The position numbers were made by a program, and so were the translations under genes. From positions 1 to 44,395 of the forward strand of contig JASHRF010000037.1 in the NCBI GenBank assembly GCA_030037545.1: a stretch of DNA of 44,395 nt. Direction: 5' to 3'. Below are positions 7,733 through 16,918 of this stretch, piece by piece (the stretch's first letter is position 1; the number at the start of each line of letters is the position of its first letter). The DNA comes from Acidobacteriaceae bacterium. Lineage in GTDB: Bacteria; Acidobacteriota; Terriglobia; Terriglobales; Acidobacteriaceae. The notes below the pieces were generated by a model. It did not search any database, was not told where the DNA came from, and saw only the letters and a program-made list of their open reading frames with translations.

Positions 7733-8460
7733 CGAAGGTGGATTTTTCTTGAAAAGAATCCGCTCGGCAGCGGTGGCTGAGCCTGTCTCCGCTTCACCAG
7801 CCGCACCAGAGTCTGGCGCACAAACAACCAAATGAACACACTTTTTCATCAAACCGCGAACTGCCAAATGACAAACTGCCTTGCCCGAGGGGTGCACCCC
7901 ATGCCGTTGTCAAGCCCCGTGATCCCAAATCCCCGCCTCAACCTCGCGGAACTCCCACTCCCGCCGTAGCTTAGCCCACACTTTTTCCCGCACGCCGTTT
8001 GCATGGAATTTCCCCCTTTTGGCGCATGATGGCTTCGAGGTAAGAAATATGGATTCTGATTGCGCCCCAATCCGCCGCTCCTCCCGCGCAGTCGCCAAGG
8101 CCTCGAAGACGGCATTCCTGAAAACAATGCCCCGCGCATTGGCCGCTGCCGCATACAAGCTCAAACCCCAAAACGGAATCGTCTTTCTTCCACAAAATCC
8201 GCGTTTGCGTGCATCGCGCAGGGCATTTCCCTCGAGGTCTTCGAGGCCGTTCATGGCTAGCAACCCCTTTATCCTTAGCGGGTTGAATCAAATCTCTATA
8301 ACCGGAAAGGAGCAAAAGTTGACCACCCCCTCCCCCCATACCCCCTGTGCGATAAATCACATGGTACGGACCGGGCACATTCCTGACATTTTGAGCCGGG
8401 GACATATCAGGCACTGCCCCCCGACAACGTCCAGGCCGCAAGAAACGCCGACAAACGCGG

Positions 8461-8484
8461 AAAAGGCCGCTCGAAAGGCGGCCT
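8461..8484 (-). terminator. Terminator of the Ig-like lipoprotein gene
   Basis: Read leftward, AGGCCGC and GCGGCCT form a stem around a CTTTCGA loop, followed by TTTT. It lies 24 bases past the stop codon of the leftward lipoprotein gene. Confidence 0.7.
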
Positions 8485-8508
8485 CTTCTCACCGGGCACG
8501 ATCTATTT

Positions 8509-10245
8509 TTAGTTGAAGATCGCTCCGATCGTCACGTTGGGATTGGAGGCGTCCAATGTGAACGTGCAGGTGTTCGGCCCGGCTTCCGTGGACGGATTGG
8601 GGCTGATGGTTGTGCAGCTCGAGGACCATCCACCAAAGTTCACTCCAGTTTCAGCCGGCGCAGCCAAGGTGATAGTGGTTCCAATGGGGTAAGCCGCCGA
8701 GCAAACCGAGCCGCCCGCGCCTCCATTCACGGTCCAGCCCGGACCGCAGTGGATTACATCCGGCGTGCCTGTGGCGGAAGGCCCGGTGACCAGCCAGCCG
8801 GTGGTGTTGAGGCCCTCGTTATAAACAGTGATAGTAGCGGTCAGCGCTGGTGCTTGAGTGCCCGGAACACATGTGCCGGGAGTGGGCGGGTCGCCATTAG
8901 GATTGGGCAAAGCCTCCGGACAGTTGAATGTGGCCGTCGCGGTCTGGATCGATCCGGTAGTGGGGTCTGTGTATTCGGCAATAATGGTTGCGCTTCCGCT
9001 TCCATAGGCCGTGACGATGCCGCCCGTGGTGCCCGTGCCTGTGCCGTTGCTGTTGTCAACGGGGAACACATCGGGGAAGGCGGAAATCCATGTGGTTTGC
9101 GGCGAGTTGGTCACATCCTGGACGGTCGGATTTGTCGAGAACGTTCCAATGGCCAGGAATTGCCCCGTGTCCTGCAGGTTGTCCACGGTAATCGAACTCG
9201 GAATGATGCTGAGCGAAAGCAGCGGTTCCGGTACCGGCGTCAATGTGACCGTAACAGTTGCGGATGCCACCACCACGGAGTTGTCTGGGTTGGTCAGCTC
9301 CGCGATGATGTCCGTAGTTCCTGGGCTCACTCCTGTGGCCACCCCGTCGGCGCTGACTGTAGCGATGGTTGGAATACTCGAAATCCACGTGATCACCGGT
9401 GAGTCGGTCACGTTCTCTTCCAGGCCGGTGGTTCCCGAAGTGGCGATGGCGATGAACTGGCCGGTTTGGCTCCCCACGGCCGATACCGATTGCGAAGTGG
9501 GAAGGATCGACAGTGCGGTGAACTCCTCCGTGGTTCCGGCCGTCACCGTGAATGTCGCTGTTGACGTCAACGTACTTCCATTGCTGGTGTAAAGCGCGGT
9601 AATGGTTGCTGTTCCCTGGCCAATCGCAGTGGCCAGCCCCGTTGACGCGCCGATCGTCGCGATTTGCGTGTTGCTTGAGCTCCAAGCCACCTCGCTGGAC
9701 AAGTTAAAGGTTGAGCCGGTGGAATTTGTGCCGATGGCTGTGAATGGAAACGTGTCGCCCGGAGCGCTGACCGACTGCGCGCTGGGACTAATCGAAAGCG
9801 AGGTAATGGTGCCCGAGGCGGTGTTGATTCCGGATCCGCTGCTGGACACCGTCAGCGTGGCCGTGGCCGTGAGCACCCCCGTAAAACCGTTGATGGTGGC
9901 CGTGATGGTCACCGTCCCCGCCGAAACCCCAGATGCCACCCCGGCAGAGCTGATGGTTGCTACAGCGGTGTTGCTCGACGACCATGCCACCTCATCAGTC
10001 ACGTCCTGCGTCGAGGACGGATGGCTGCCGTGCCCGATGACTCCCGAAGCCGTAAACTGCGCTGTGGCTCCTACCGCGACCGATTGCGAAGTGGGAGCAA
10101 TCTCCAGAGTATCCAATTCCGCGGTGCCGCAACCGCCCAGAGGCAGCGTTAATCCGGCCAGCAGTAATGCTCCGAAACAAACACCGCCCCACCCGCTCCA
10201 TCTACGCAATCTCTCGCCGCTTTCACGCGCCTGAATCCTTGCCAT
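8509..10245 (-). CDS. Secreted lipoprotein with tandem bacterial Ig-like (Big_2) domains
   Basis: A 578-residue protein with a lipoprotein signal peptide (LTLPLGGC, lipid-modified Cys near residue 39). About four Ig-like Big_2 modules follow, each starting with a pattern like LxIxPxSQSVxxxGxxxQFTAxG and containing VAWSSSNTxVATISxxGVAxG. The C-terminal domain of about 110 residues contains four or more Cys and FGGWSSSC. Such modules are usually adhesive or structural at the cell surface. The ATG at 10245 is preferred over one 42 bases upstream because it puts the positively charged stretch and hydrophobic core in a normal place. The repeats show DNA-level similarity, suggesting internal duplication. 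It is divergent from ruvB. No catalytic domain is visible. Confidence 0.85.
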   Translation of the reverse strand: MARIQARESGERLRRWSGWGGVCFGALLLAGLTLPLGGCGTAELDTLEIAPTSQSVAVGATAQFTASGVIGHGSHPSSTQDVTDEVAWSSSNTAVATISSAGVASGVSAGTVTITATINGFTGVLTATATLTVSSSGSGINTASGTITSLSISPSAQSVSAPGDTFPFTAIGTNSTGSTFNLSSEVAWSSSNTQIATIGASTGLATAIGQGTATITALYTSNGSTLTSTATFTVTAGTTEEFTALSILPTSQSVSAVGSQTGQFIAIATSGTTGLEENVTDSPVITWISSIPTIATVSADGVATGVSPGTTDIIAELTNPDNSVVVASATVTVTLTPVPEPLLSLSIIPSSITVDNLQDTGQFLAIGTFSTNPTVQDVTNSPQTTWISAFPDVFPVDNSNGTGTGTTGGIVTAYGSGSATIIAEYTDPTTGSIQTATATFNCPEALPNPNGDPPTPGTCVPGTQAPALTATITVYNEGLNTTGWLVTGPSATGTPDVIHCGPGWTVNGGAGGSVCSAAYPIGTTITLAAPAETGVNFGGWSSSCTTISPNPSTEAGPNTCTFTLDASNPNVTIGAIFN

Positions 10246-10487
10246 GACACACTCTCGGTGGATAGTCTGCCTTCGACTATATGTCACAAGCGAATTGCGC
10301 AGCTCCTGCGCTGCAGCGCTTCCCGCACGCTTAGCATCAAGAGTGTCAGCAGAATCAAGGCAGTTAATACAACCAACGTGTTATGGAGCAATCAACGCCA
10401 GGCGGTACGCACCCATCGTGGCCGGACGCGCAGCTCGCATGTCCTCTTTGCCCGTCGCGCCCCGCAGCCGCTACACTTCTCTTCAGC

Positions 10488-11525
10488 ATGGTCAAAGCCT
10501 ACGACAACACGCCGGAACGCCTGGTAAGCGCCGCGCGCGCCGACGAGGAACAGGGCTTTGAGCTCAAGCTGCGGCCGCGCTGGCTGCGCGAGTTCATCGG
10601 CCAATCCAAAGCCAAGGAACAGCTCGCCATCGCCCTGGAGGCCGCCAAATCGCGCGGCGAAGCGCTCGACCACGTGCTGCTCTCCGGCCCTCCCGGCCTG
10701 GGCAAAACCACCCTCGCCACCATAATCGCCAACGAGCTCGACGTCGGCTTCCAGCAAACCTCAGGCCCCGCGCTGCAGATTCAGGGTGACCTGACCGCAA
10801 TTCTCACCAACCTGCGCGAACGCCAGGTGCTCTTTCTCGACGAGATTCATCGCCTGCAGCCGGTGCTCGAGGAAAAACTCTACACCGCCCTCGAGGATTA
10901 CAAAATCGACATCATCATCGGTCAGGGCCCGGCCGCGCGCACCCACGTCATGGAAATCCGTCCCTTCACATTTATCGGCGCCACCACGCGGCCTGGCCTG
11001 CTGAGCTCGCCGCTGCGCTCGCGCTTTGGCATCCTGCTGCGCCTTGAGTTTTATACCGAGGAAGAGCTGGGCGTGATTGTCAAGCGCTCTGCCGAAGTGA
11101 TGCAGATTCCCATCGATGCCGACGGCGCAGCAGAGATTGCGCTGCGCTCGCGCGGCACCCCGCGCATCGCCAATCGCCTTTTGCGCCGCGTGCGCGACTA
11201 CGCCCAGGTGCGTGCCTCGGGCGCCATTGACCGGCCCACGGCCAACGCCGCGCTCACCATGCTTGAAGTGGATGCGCACGGCTTTGACGAGATCGATCGT
11301 CGCCTCATGCTCACCATCATTCAGAAGTATGAAGGCGGGCCGGTCGGCCTGGGCACATTGGCCGCCACGCTGGCCGAGGAAGAGGACGCGCTCGAAGAAG
11401 TGTACGAGCCGTTCCTGATTCAGATTGGATTTTTAGACCGCACACCGCGCGGCCGGGTGGCCACGCGCCTGGCTTACGAGCACTTTGGAATGCCCATGCC
11501 CGGCCGCCAGGTGGGGCTTTTTTAA
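10488..11525 (+). CDS. ruvB: Holliday junction branch migration DNA helicase RuvB
   Basis: A 345-residue AAA+ motor that, with RuvA, moves Holliday junctions during recombination. Visible are the Walker A motif GPPGLGKTT (about residues 66-74), Walker B LFLDEIH (about 114), sensor 1 GATTRPG (about 163), the arginine finger in SPLRSRFG and the C-terminal winged helix ending in [20 protein letters not shown]. The ATG at 10488 gives the normal length and the family start ([14 protein letters not shown]); an upstream in-frame ATG at 10383 would add 35 unrelated residues. ruvA and ruvC are not in the window. Confidence 0.97.
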   Translation: MVKAYDNTPERLVSAARADEEQGFELKLRPRWLREFIGQSKAKEQLAIALEAAKSRGEALDHVLLSGPPGLGKTTLATIIANELDVGFQQTSGPALQIQGDLTAILTNLRERQVLFLDEIHRLQPVLEEKLYTALEDYKIDIIIGQGPAARTHVMEIRPFTFIGATTRPGLLSSPLRSRFGILLRLEFYTEEELGVIVKRSAEVMQIPIDADGAAEIALRSRGTPRIANRLLRRVRDYAQVRASGAIDRPTANAALTMLEVDAHGFDEIDRRLMLTIIQKYEGGPVGLGTLAATLAEEEDALEEVYEPFLIQIGFLDRTPRGRVATRLAYEHFGMPMPGRQVGLF

Positions 11526-11590
11526 GCGGCGTTAGCGGGACTCGCGGAGTTAGCGGAGCTAGGCAAAGCCCCTGACACCGCTAACACCCC
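11526..11590. repeat. GTTAGCGG octamer cluster before the thioredoxin-fold gene
   Basis: GTTAGCGG occurs at 11531-11538 and 11549-11556, and its reverse complement CCGCTAAC at 11578-11585, so the region can fold on itself. The same octamers recur after the downstream gene (12182-12277). No matching cluster was seen elsewhere in the window. Confidence 0.6.
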
Positions 11591-11604
11591 TAAAGGAGGA
11601 TTCC

Positions 11605-12162
11605 ATGTCGCTCACCGAATCAACCATGCTGGAATTGGGCACCGAAGCACCGGATTTCGCGTTGCCCGATGTGACAACAGGAAAAACTGTGCGTCGCGAT
11701 GACTTTCGGAATAAGAAAGCACTGCTGGTCATGTTCATCTGCACGCACTGTCCTTACGTCAAGCATATTGAGAAGACGCTGGGTAAGCTGGGCCGCGATT
11801 ACGCGGATCAGCCAATCGCGATTGCCGCCGTTAGTTCCAACGATGTTACAACCCATCCCGCCGACAGCCCCGAAGGTCTTAAGGCGCAGGCCAAAACCAA
11901 TGGATTCACATTCCCCTATTTGTACGACGAGAGCCAGGCTGTAGCCCATGCCTACAAAGCTGCCTGCACGCCCGATTTTTTTCTTTTTGACGCAGATTTC
12001 CACCTTGTTTATCGCGGCCAATACGACTCCAGCCGCCCGGGGAATGGAGTTCCCGTGACCGGCGTGGACCTGCGCAAGGCCATCGATACCCTTCTCGCCG
12101 GTAAACCAGTGTCACCCGATCAGCGGCCCTCGATCGGTTGCAATATCAAGTGGAGAGAGTGA
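11605..12162 (+). CDS. Thioredoxin-fold (AhpC/TSA-like) family protein
   Basis: A 185-residue cytoplasmic redoxin-domain protein. The N-terminal segment LGTEAPDFALPDV is typical of AhpC/TSA and thioredoxin-fold proteins, and VMFICTHCPYVKHIE carries a CxxC pair (CTHC) at the expected end of the first strand. A later GVDLRKAIDTLLAGKPV matches a group usually annotated as thioredoxin family protein. AAAGGAGG lies just before the ATG. It is flanked on both sides by GTTAGCGG-type octamers. It lacks a signal peptide. Likely a thiol oxidoreductase or peroxidase-like protein; substrate unknown. Confidence 0.85.
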   Translation: MSLTESTMLELGTEAPDFALPDVTTGKTVRRDDFRNKKALLVMFICTHCPYVKHIEKTLGKLGRDYADQPIAIAAVSSNDVTTHPADSPEGLKAQAKTNGFTFPYLYDESQAVAHAYKAACTPDFFLFDADFHLVYRGQYDSSRPGNGVPVTGVDLRKAIDTLLAGKPVSPDQRPSIGCNIKWRE

Positions 12163-12181
12163 AGCAAGCGGAGGGAGCGGC

Positions 12182-12277
12182 GTTAGCGGTGTGAGTCAAA
12201 GCGATAGCATCGCCGCAATTCTAACTCCGCTAACCAGCCGCGGAGCGGTGCGAGCACCGCTAACTCCGCTACTAACA
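12182..12277. repeat. GTTAGCGG/CCGCTAAC octamer cluster between convergent genes
   Basis: GTTAGCGG at 12182-12189 and CCGCTAAC at 12227-12234 and 12257-12264, plus a further CCGCTACTAAC. GTTAGCGGTG and CACCGCTAAC form a perfect 10-bp inverted repeat that could fold in the shared 3' region of the rightward redoxin gene and leftward galU. There is no T-run, so it is not a classical terminator. Confidence 0.6.
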
Positions 12278-13147
12278 TACCAGCTCCTTCAAGTACGCTC
12301 GGAACTTGTCGCCAAACTCCGGCCGCTTGAGCGCATACTCCACTGTAGCCTGCAACATACCGAACTTATCCCCGGCATCGAAGCGCTTGCCTTCGAATGT
12401 ATAACCGAATACTTTCTCTTCTTTCAGCAACGCCTTGATGCCGTCGGTTAGTTGTATCTCGCCGCCGGCGCCCGGCTTGGTCTGTTCCAGCAGCTCGAAT
12501 ACGCGCGGCGTGAGGACATAGCGGCCGATAATCGCCTGATTAGACGGAGCGTCTTGCAACTTAGGCTTTTCAACCATTCCCGTGCAGTTATAAATGCGCG
12601 GATTATCAGGGTCGGGCGAGCCAGCCAGCACGCCATAGGCGCTAATGGCCTGTCCGTCGATGGTCATAGTGGCCAGCACCGAGCCGTGTTTCTCTTCAAA
12701 GACATCGATCATCTGCTTGAGACACGGAGGATCGGCGTCGATTACATCGTCGGGCAGGATCACGGCGAACGGCTCGTTGCCCACCAGTTCCTTCGCGCAG
12801 AGCACCGCATGGCCCAGTCCCAGCGGCTCCTTCTGGCGAACATAATTTACGCGCGCCATGGTTGCCACACCGCGCGAAACTGCCAGCAGTTCGTGTTTGC
12901 CGCGGCGTTCCAGCGTTGCGTCCAATTCAAAGCTCACATCGAAGTGATCTTCCATGGCGCTCTTGCCGCGCCCAGTCACGATGATGATGTGTTCAATGCC
13001 CGAGGCGATCGCCTCTTCCACCCCGTATTGGATGATGGGCTTGTCGACCAGCGCCAGCATTTCCTTGGGAATCACTTTGGTGGCGGGCAGAAACCGAGTG
13101 CCCAATCCGCCGGCGGGAAAAACCGCCTTCCGTACCCGATCGTTCAT
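12272..13147 (-). CDS. galU: UTP--glucose-1-phosphate uridylyltransferase
   Basis: A 291-residue enzyme making UDP-glucose from UTP and glucose-1-phosphate for polysaccharide synthesis. Motifs are AVFPAGGLGTRFLPATKVIP (nucleotide binding), LVDKPIIQYGVEEA, FAVILPDDVID and EGKRFDAGDKFGML. The ATG at 13147 is preceded by AGGAGAACGG and matches the family start; an upstream frame extension to 13222 looks unrelated. It lies 97 bases after mfd on the same strand and is convergent with the redoxin gene. UDP-glucose also feeds glucan metabolism, though no direct link to the trehalose locus is seen. Confidence 0.96.
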   Translation of the reverse strand: MNDRVRKAVFPAGGLGTRFLPATKVIPKEMLALVDKPIIQYGVEEAIASGIEHIIIVTGRGKSAMEDHFDVSFELDATLERRGKHELLAVSRGVATMARVNYVRQKEPLGLGHAVLCAKELVGNEPFAVILPDDVIDADPPCLKQMIDVFEEKHGSVLATMTIDGQAISAYGVLAGSPDPDNPRIYNCTGMVEKPKLQDAPSNQAIIGRYVLTPRVFELLEQTKPGAGGEIQLTDGIKALLKEEKVFGYTFEGKRFDAGDKFGMLQATVEYALKRPEFGDKFRAYLKELVC

Positions 13148-13244
13148 CCGTTCTCCTTCGCTCCGCAACCTGGCTTGCCGCGCTTTCCAATCCCACAAGC
13201 TTCCAACCGTAAGATGCGCCATTCACAGGATCTGTGCGCTCTGC

Positions 13245-16200
13245 CTACTGTATCAGGCGTTCACAAGCGCGGGCTGCAAGATTGCCGAGCAGTTCACGAA
13301 TTTCAAGCAGCACCTCGTCTGGGCGCGAAGCGGCAAGCGGATATTTCAGCACTCCCTGGGGAGTGAACTGCGCGCCGCGCTTGGCGTTGCGCGCTACCAT
13401 TCCCATTAAATGTTGAGGATCGACGGCGGCATTCTCAGTGAACCTGATCTGCAGCTCGCCGCGCTTGCGATCGATCTGCGCCACGCCCATGCGCTCGCAT
13501 TCCAGCCGCAGCATGGCTGCTTCGAGCAGATAAACGGCGGCGTCAGGCGGCGCGCCGTAACGATCTTCCAACTCGGCGCGAATCTCGTTGACGGCAGCCT
13601 CGCTGGCTGCGCCGGCAATTTTCTTGTAAAGGCGCAGGCGCTGATTTTCCTCGGCCACGTAACTCTCGTCGATGCGCAGCGCAATACCGAGATTAAGTTG
13701 CGTAGCGGGCCGTTCTGCGGCGCCTTCGCCCTTCAGTTCCTTCACCGCCGCTTCGAGCATGGAGGTGTAAAGTTCAAAGCCGACGGCTTCGATGTGGCCG
13801 CTCTGTTCGCCGCCCAGCATGTTGCCCGCGCCGCGCAACTCCAGATCGAGCGCCGCAATTTTGAATCCCGCTCCCAGATCGCTGAATTCCTTGAGCGCCG
13901 CGAGCCGGCGCCGCGCGATTTCAGTCAATTCGTTTTCCTGCGGAATAAGTAGATACGCATACGCACGGCGATTCGACCGGCCCACACGCCCACGCAACTG
14001 GTAGAGCTCGCTCAATCCGTGCCGGTCAGCGCGGTTGATGACAATGGTGTTGGCGAGCGGAATATCGAGGCCGTTTTCGATGATCGTGGTCGCCACCAGC
14101 ACATCGTATTCGTGGTGCATGAAGGCCAGCATCACTTTCTCAAGCTCGCTCTCGCCCATCTGCCCGTGGCCCACGGCCACGCGCGCCGTGGGCACCAGCT
14201 CCTGAATCCGCGCGGCAATTTCGTAGATCGACTCCACGCGATTGTGCACGAAGTAGATCTGGCCGCTGCGCTCCAATTCGACCTCGATCGCCGAGCGCAC
14301 CAGCTTCTCATCGAACTTGGCGACCACGGTCTGGATGGCCATGCGATCCTTGGGCGGCGTCTCGATGATACTCATGTCGCGCAGGCCCACCAGCGACATG
14401 TGCAGCGTGCGCGGAATGGGCGTGGCGCTCATGGCCAGCACGTCGATCTCCTTGCGCATCTGCTTCAACCGCTCCTTGTGGCGCACTCCGAAGCGCTGCT
14501 CCTCGTCGACGATCAGCAGGCCCAGATCCTGGAACTTGATGTCTTTCGAGAGCAGCCGGTGCGTGCCGATGAGAATGTCGACCTTGCCGGTTTCCACGCG
14601 CTCCACAATCTCCTTCTGCTCTTTCGCGGTGCGGAAGCGCGAAATCATCTCCACGTGAATGGGAAACTGCGCGAAGCGTTTCTTGAAGGTTTCGAAGTGC
14701 TGAAAGCTGAGGACGGTGGTGGGCGTGAGCACGGCGACCTGTTTACCGTCCTGCACAGCCTTGAAGGCCGCGCGCATGGCCACTTCCGTCTTGCCGTAGC
14801 CCACGTCGCCGCAGAGCAAGCGGTCCATGGGCGTAGGCGATTCCATGTCTGCCTTGACGGCGCCGATGGCGGTGAGTTGGTCGTCGGTCTCGCTGTAATC
14901 GAAGGCGTCTTCAAACTCGTGCTGAAATTCGCTGTCCTTTGAGAATGCCGTGCCCTGCGCGGTATGCCGCTCGGCGTAAAGTTTGAGCAGCTCGCCAGCC
15001 ATGTCCTGCATCGCCTTGCGCACGCGCGCCTTGGTTTTTGTCCACTGCTGCGAGCCAAGCTTGTTGAGCACCGGAGCAGGCCCGGAATCCGTGGAACGAT
15101 ACTTTTGGATCAGATCGAGGCGCGTGAGCGGAACATACAGCTTGGCAGCCTCGGCGAATTCCAGGATCATGAACTCGATGGAAAGACCGTCTTGCACAAT
15201 TTCTTTCAACCCCTGGTACTGAGCGATGCCATGTTCGACGTGGACAACATAGTCGCCGATGCCGAGATCGCGAAAGTCGGAGACAAAGGCCGCGGTCTTG
15301 GAGCGCTTAGCCAACGGGCGCGCGGCGACGTCGGCCTCGTCGGAAAGATCGTTGGCGCCAAACACAATCAGGTTGGTTTCAGTAAAGCTGACGCCGGCGG
15401 CAAGCGGTGAGCGCACGATGACCGGCACGCGCAGATCGCCGGCCAGGTAGCTGGCTTCTTCGAACATGGTTTCGCCGGGATGCGCAATGCGGCTGCCCAG
15501 CCGGTAGGGAATCTGGTACTCGCGCAAGACCGTCGCCATCCGCTCCACTTCGCCCTGGTTCGGCGCGGCCAGCACAATGCGCATGTCGGTTTGCATGAGC
15601 GAGCGTAGCTGCTCAGTGAACGCGGGAATGGATCCGTGAAAACGCAGCGTGGGCCGCGTTGGAATCTCGATCTCGCCCAGCGTCGCATCTTCGTCAATAA
15701 CGTCCACGGCCCCAAGCTGATCGAGATCCAGGCCCATATGCGATTGGAGCGCGACTTCGAGGACTTCGGGGCGCAGGTAAATGTCTTCCGGCCGAACGAG
15801 CGAGCCGATGCCGGAGCGCTCGTGGCGCTGCTCCAGCTTGCTCCACCAGCGATCGATCTGGTTATGCACCATGGCCGGCTCATCGACGAAGAGCGCGCAG
15901 CGGGGCAGCAGCGAGAGCAGAGACTTCTCCGCGCCGGCCACGGAGGCGAAAAACTCCCAGCCCGGAAACACGCTTACGCCGCCGGCCGCTGCCGCTTCCT
16001 CGGCCATCTCCTGGTTTTCGGTTTCAATACGCTGCCGGCTCAAGCGCGCATTCACCGCGGCCAGCAACCGCTCCGTCACTGGCGTCTCGGTGAGCGGCAA
16101 CAACTGCGTTTCGTCCAGGCCGCTCTGCGATCGCTGCGTCTCGGGATCGAATTTGCGGATGGTCTCGATTTCGTCGCCGAAGAACTCGATGCGCACCGGC

Positions 16201-16802
16201 CGGTCGGCCTCCGGCGAGTAGACATCGAGAATTCCGCCGCGGCGCGTAAACTGGCCCGGCATCTCCACCAGATCCATTTCCGTATAGCCAACGCCGGCCA
16301 GGTGCGCCTTCAGCACTTCGAGATCGACTTCTTCGCCACGCCGCAGCGTGACCGCCAGCGACGAGTAGTATTCGCGATCGAAGAGACGGAGCGCCGCCGC
16401 TTCCACCGGCGCAATGACCAGATCGACATTACCGGTGGCAAGTTTGAACAGCGCAGACGCACGCTGCTCCTGGACATCGGGATGCGGGGAAAGATTTTCA
16501 AAAGGAAGCACATCGTGGGCGGGAAAGCGCACCACGCGCGCCGGATCGAGGGCGCCGGTCAGCTCGCAGCCGGTCTTCACCAGGGGCTCCAGCGCCTCGG
16601 CAGCCTTGTTGTCGGCCACCACCACGATCACTGGCTGGCGCGCGGCGCGCGCCATCAGCGGAAGGTAGAGAGCGCGAGCGGTTGCGGTCATTCCGGATAC
16701 ACGTCGCCGATCCGCAGCGAGGCTCAGATGCCTGCGTACGCGCTCAAAATTCGGACCGTGCTCCAGCTCCGCGAAAATCTCGCGGACAAACGGGAGAATC
16801 AT
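13245..16802 (-). CDS. mfd: Transcription-repair coupling factor
   Basis: A full-length 1185-residue Mfd that removes RNA polymerase stalled at DNA lesions and recruits UvrA. In order: UvrB-like N-terminal modules (about 1-400), the RNA-polymerase-interacting domain (about 510-580; YVVHVEHGIAQYQGL), the RecG-like translocase with Walker A GDVGYGKTE (about 665) and DEEQRFG (about 765), helicase motif VI region RGRVGRSNRRAYAYLL, and the C-terminal TRCF domain (about 1030-1150). The ATG at 16802 is the first start in frame and fits the family. galU follows on the same strand. Confidence 0.97.
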   Translation of the reverse strand: MILPFVREIFAELEHGPNFERVRRHLSLAADRRRVSGMTATARALYLPLMARAARQPVIVVVADNKAAEALEPLVKTGCELTGALDPARVVRFPAHDVLPFENLSPHPDVQEQRASALFKLATGNVDLVIAPVEAAALRLFDREYYSSLAVTLRRGEEVDLEVLKAHLAGVGYTEMDLVEMPGQFTRRGGILDVYSPEADRPVRIEFFGDEIETIRKFDPETQRSQSGLDETQLLPLTETPVTERLLAAVNARLSRQRIETENQEMAEEAAAAGGVSVFPGWEFFASVAGAEKSLLSLLPRCALFVDEPAMVHNQIDRWWSKLEQRHERSGIGSLVRPEDIYLRPEVLEVALQSHMGLDLDQLGAVDVIDEDATLGEIEIPTRPTLRFHGSIPAFTEQLRSLMQTDMRIVLAAPNQGEVERMATVLREYQIPYRLGSRIAHPGETMFEEASYLAGDLRVPVIVRSPLAAGVSFTETNLIVFGANDLSDEADVAARPLAKRSKTAAFVSDFRDLGIGDYVVHVEHGIAQYQGLKEIVQDGLSIEFMILEFAEAAKLYVPLTRLDLIQKYRSTDSGPAPVLNKLGSQQWTKTKARVRKAMQDMAGELLKLYAERHTAQGTAFSKDSEFQHEFEDAFDYSETDDQLTAIGAVKADMESPTPMDRLLCGDVGYGKTEVAMRAAFKAVQDGKQVAVLTPTTVLSFQHFETFKKRFAQFPIHVEMISRFRTAKEQKEIVERVETGKVDILIGTHRLLSKDIKFQDLGLLIVDEEQRFGVRHKERLKQMRKEIDVLAMSATPIPRTLHMSLVGLRDMSIIETPPKDRMAIQTVVAKFDEKLVRSAIEVELERSGQIYFVHNRVESIYEIAARIQELVPTARVAVGHGQMGESELEKVMLAFMHHEYDVLVATTIIENGLDIPLANTIVINRADRHGLSELYQLRGRVGRSNRRAYAYLLIPQENELTEIARRRLAALKEFSDLGAGFKIAALDLELRGAGNMLGGEQSGHIEAVGFELYTSMLEAAVKELKGEGAAERPATQLNLGIALRIDESYVAEENQRLRLYKKIAGAASEAAVNEIRAELEDRYGAPPDAAVYLLEAAMLRLECERMGVAQIDRKRGELQIRFTENAAVDPQHLMGMVARNAKRGAQFTPQGVLKYPLAASRPDEVLLEIRELLGNLAARACERLIQ

Positions 16803-16918
16803 CAGACCCTAGTTTAACAGCGGCGGAAAAACGAAGCGCAGCGCGCAGAGCGTGCGCAAATGGCGAAGACTCCATTGATGCAGTCGAAATTTTCGTGAAT
16901 TCACGCTGTTGCCGCAGC

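Larger units (their letters stand above)
7432..8508. other. Non-coding interval between phosphatase and Ig-like lipoprotein genes
   Basis: About 1.1 kb without a convincing gene. It contains a weak terminator-like hairpin after the phosphatase gene (TGCCA/TGGCA then TTTT, about 7548-7570), a class B palindromic element (7603-7732), a direct repeat CCGGGCACAT / CCGGGGACAT (about 8371-8410), and the terminator of the leftward lipoprotein gene (8461-8484). Overlapping open frames on both strands at 7850-8500 lack motifs and good start sites. Confidence 0.55.

Noticed and set aside
7910..8492. Overlapping open frames of 117-173 codons on both strands
   Set aside because: No recognised domain, no good ribosome-binding site, and several competing frames of similar length; treated as non-coding.
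10383..10487. Upstream in-frame extension of ruvB by 35 residues
   Set aside because: The added residues do not match RuvB; the ATG at 10488 gives the normal start and length.
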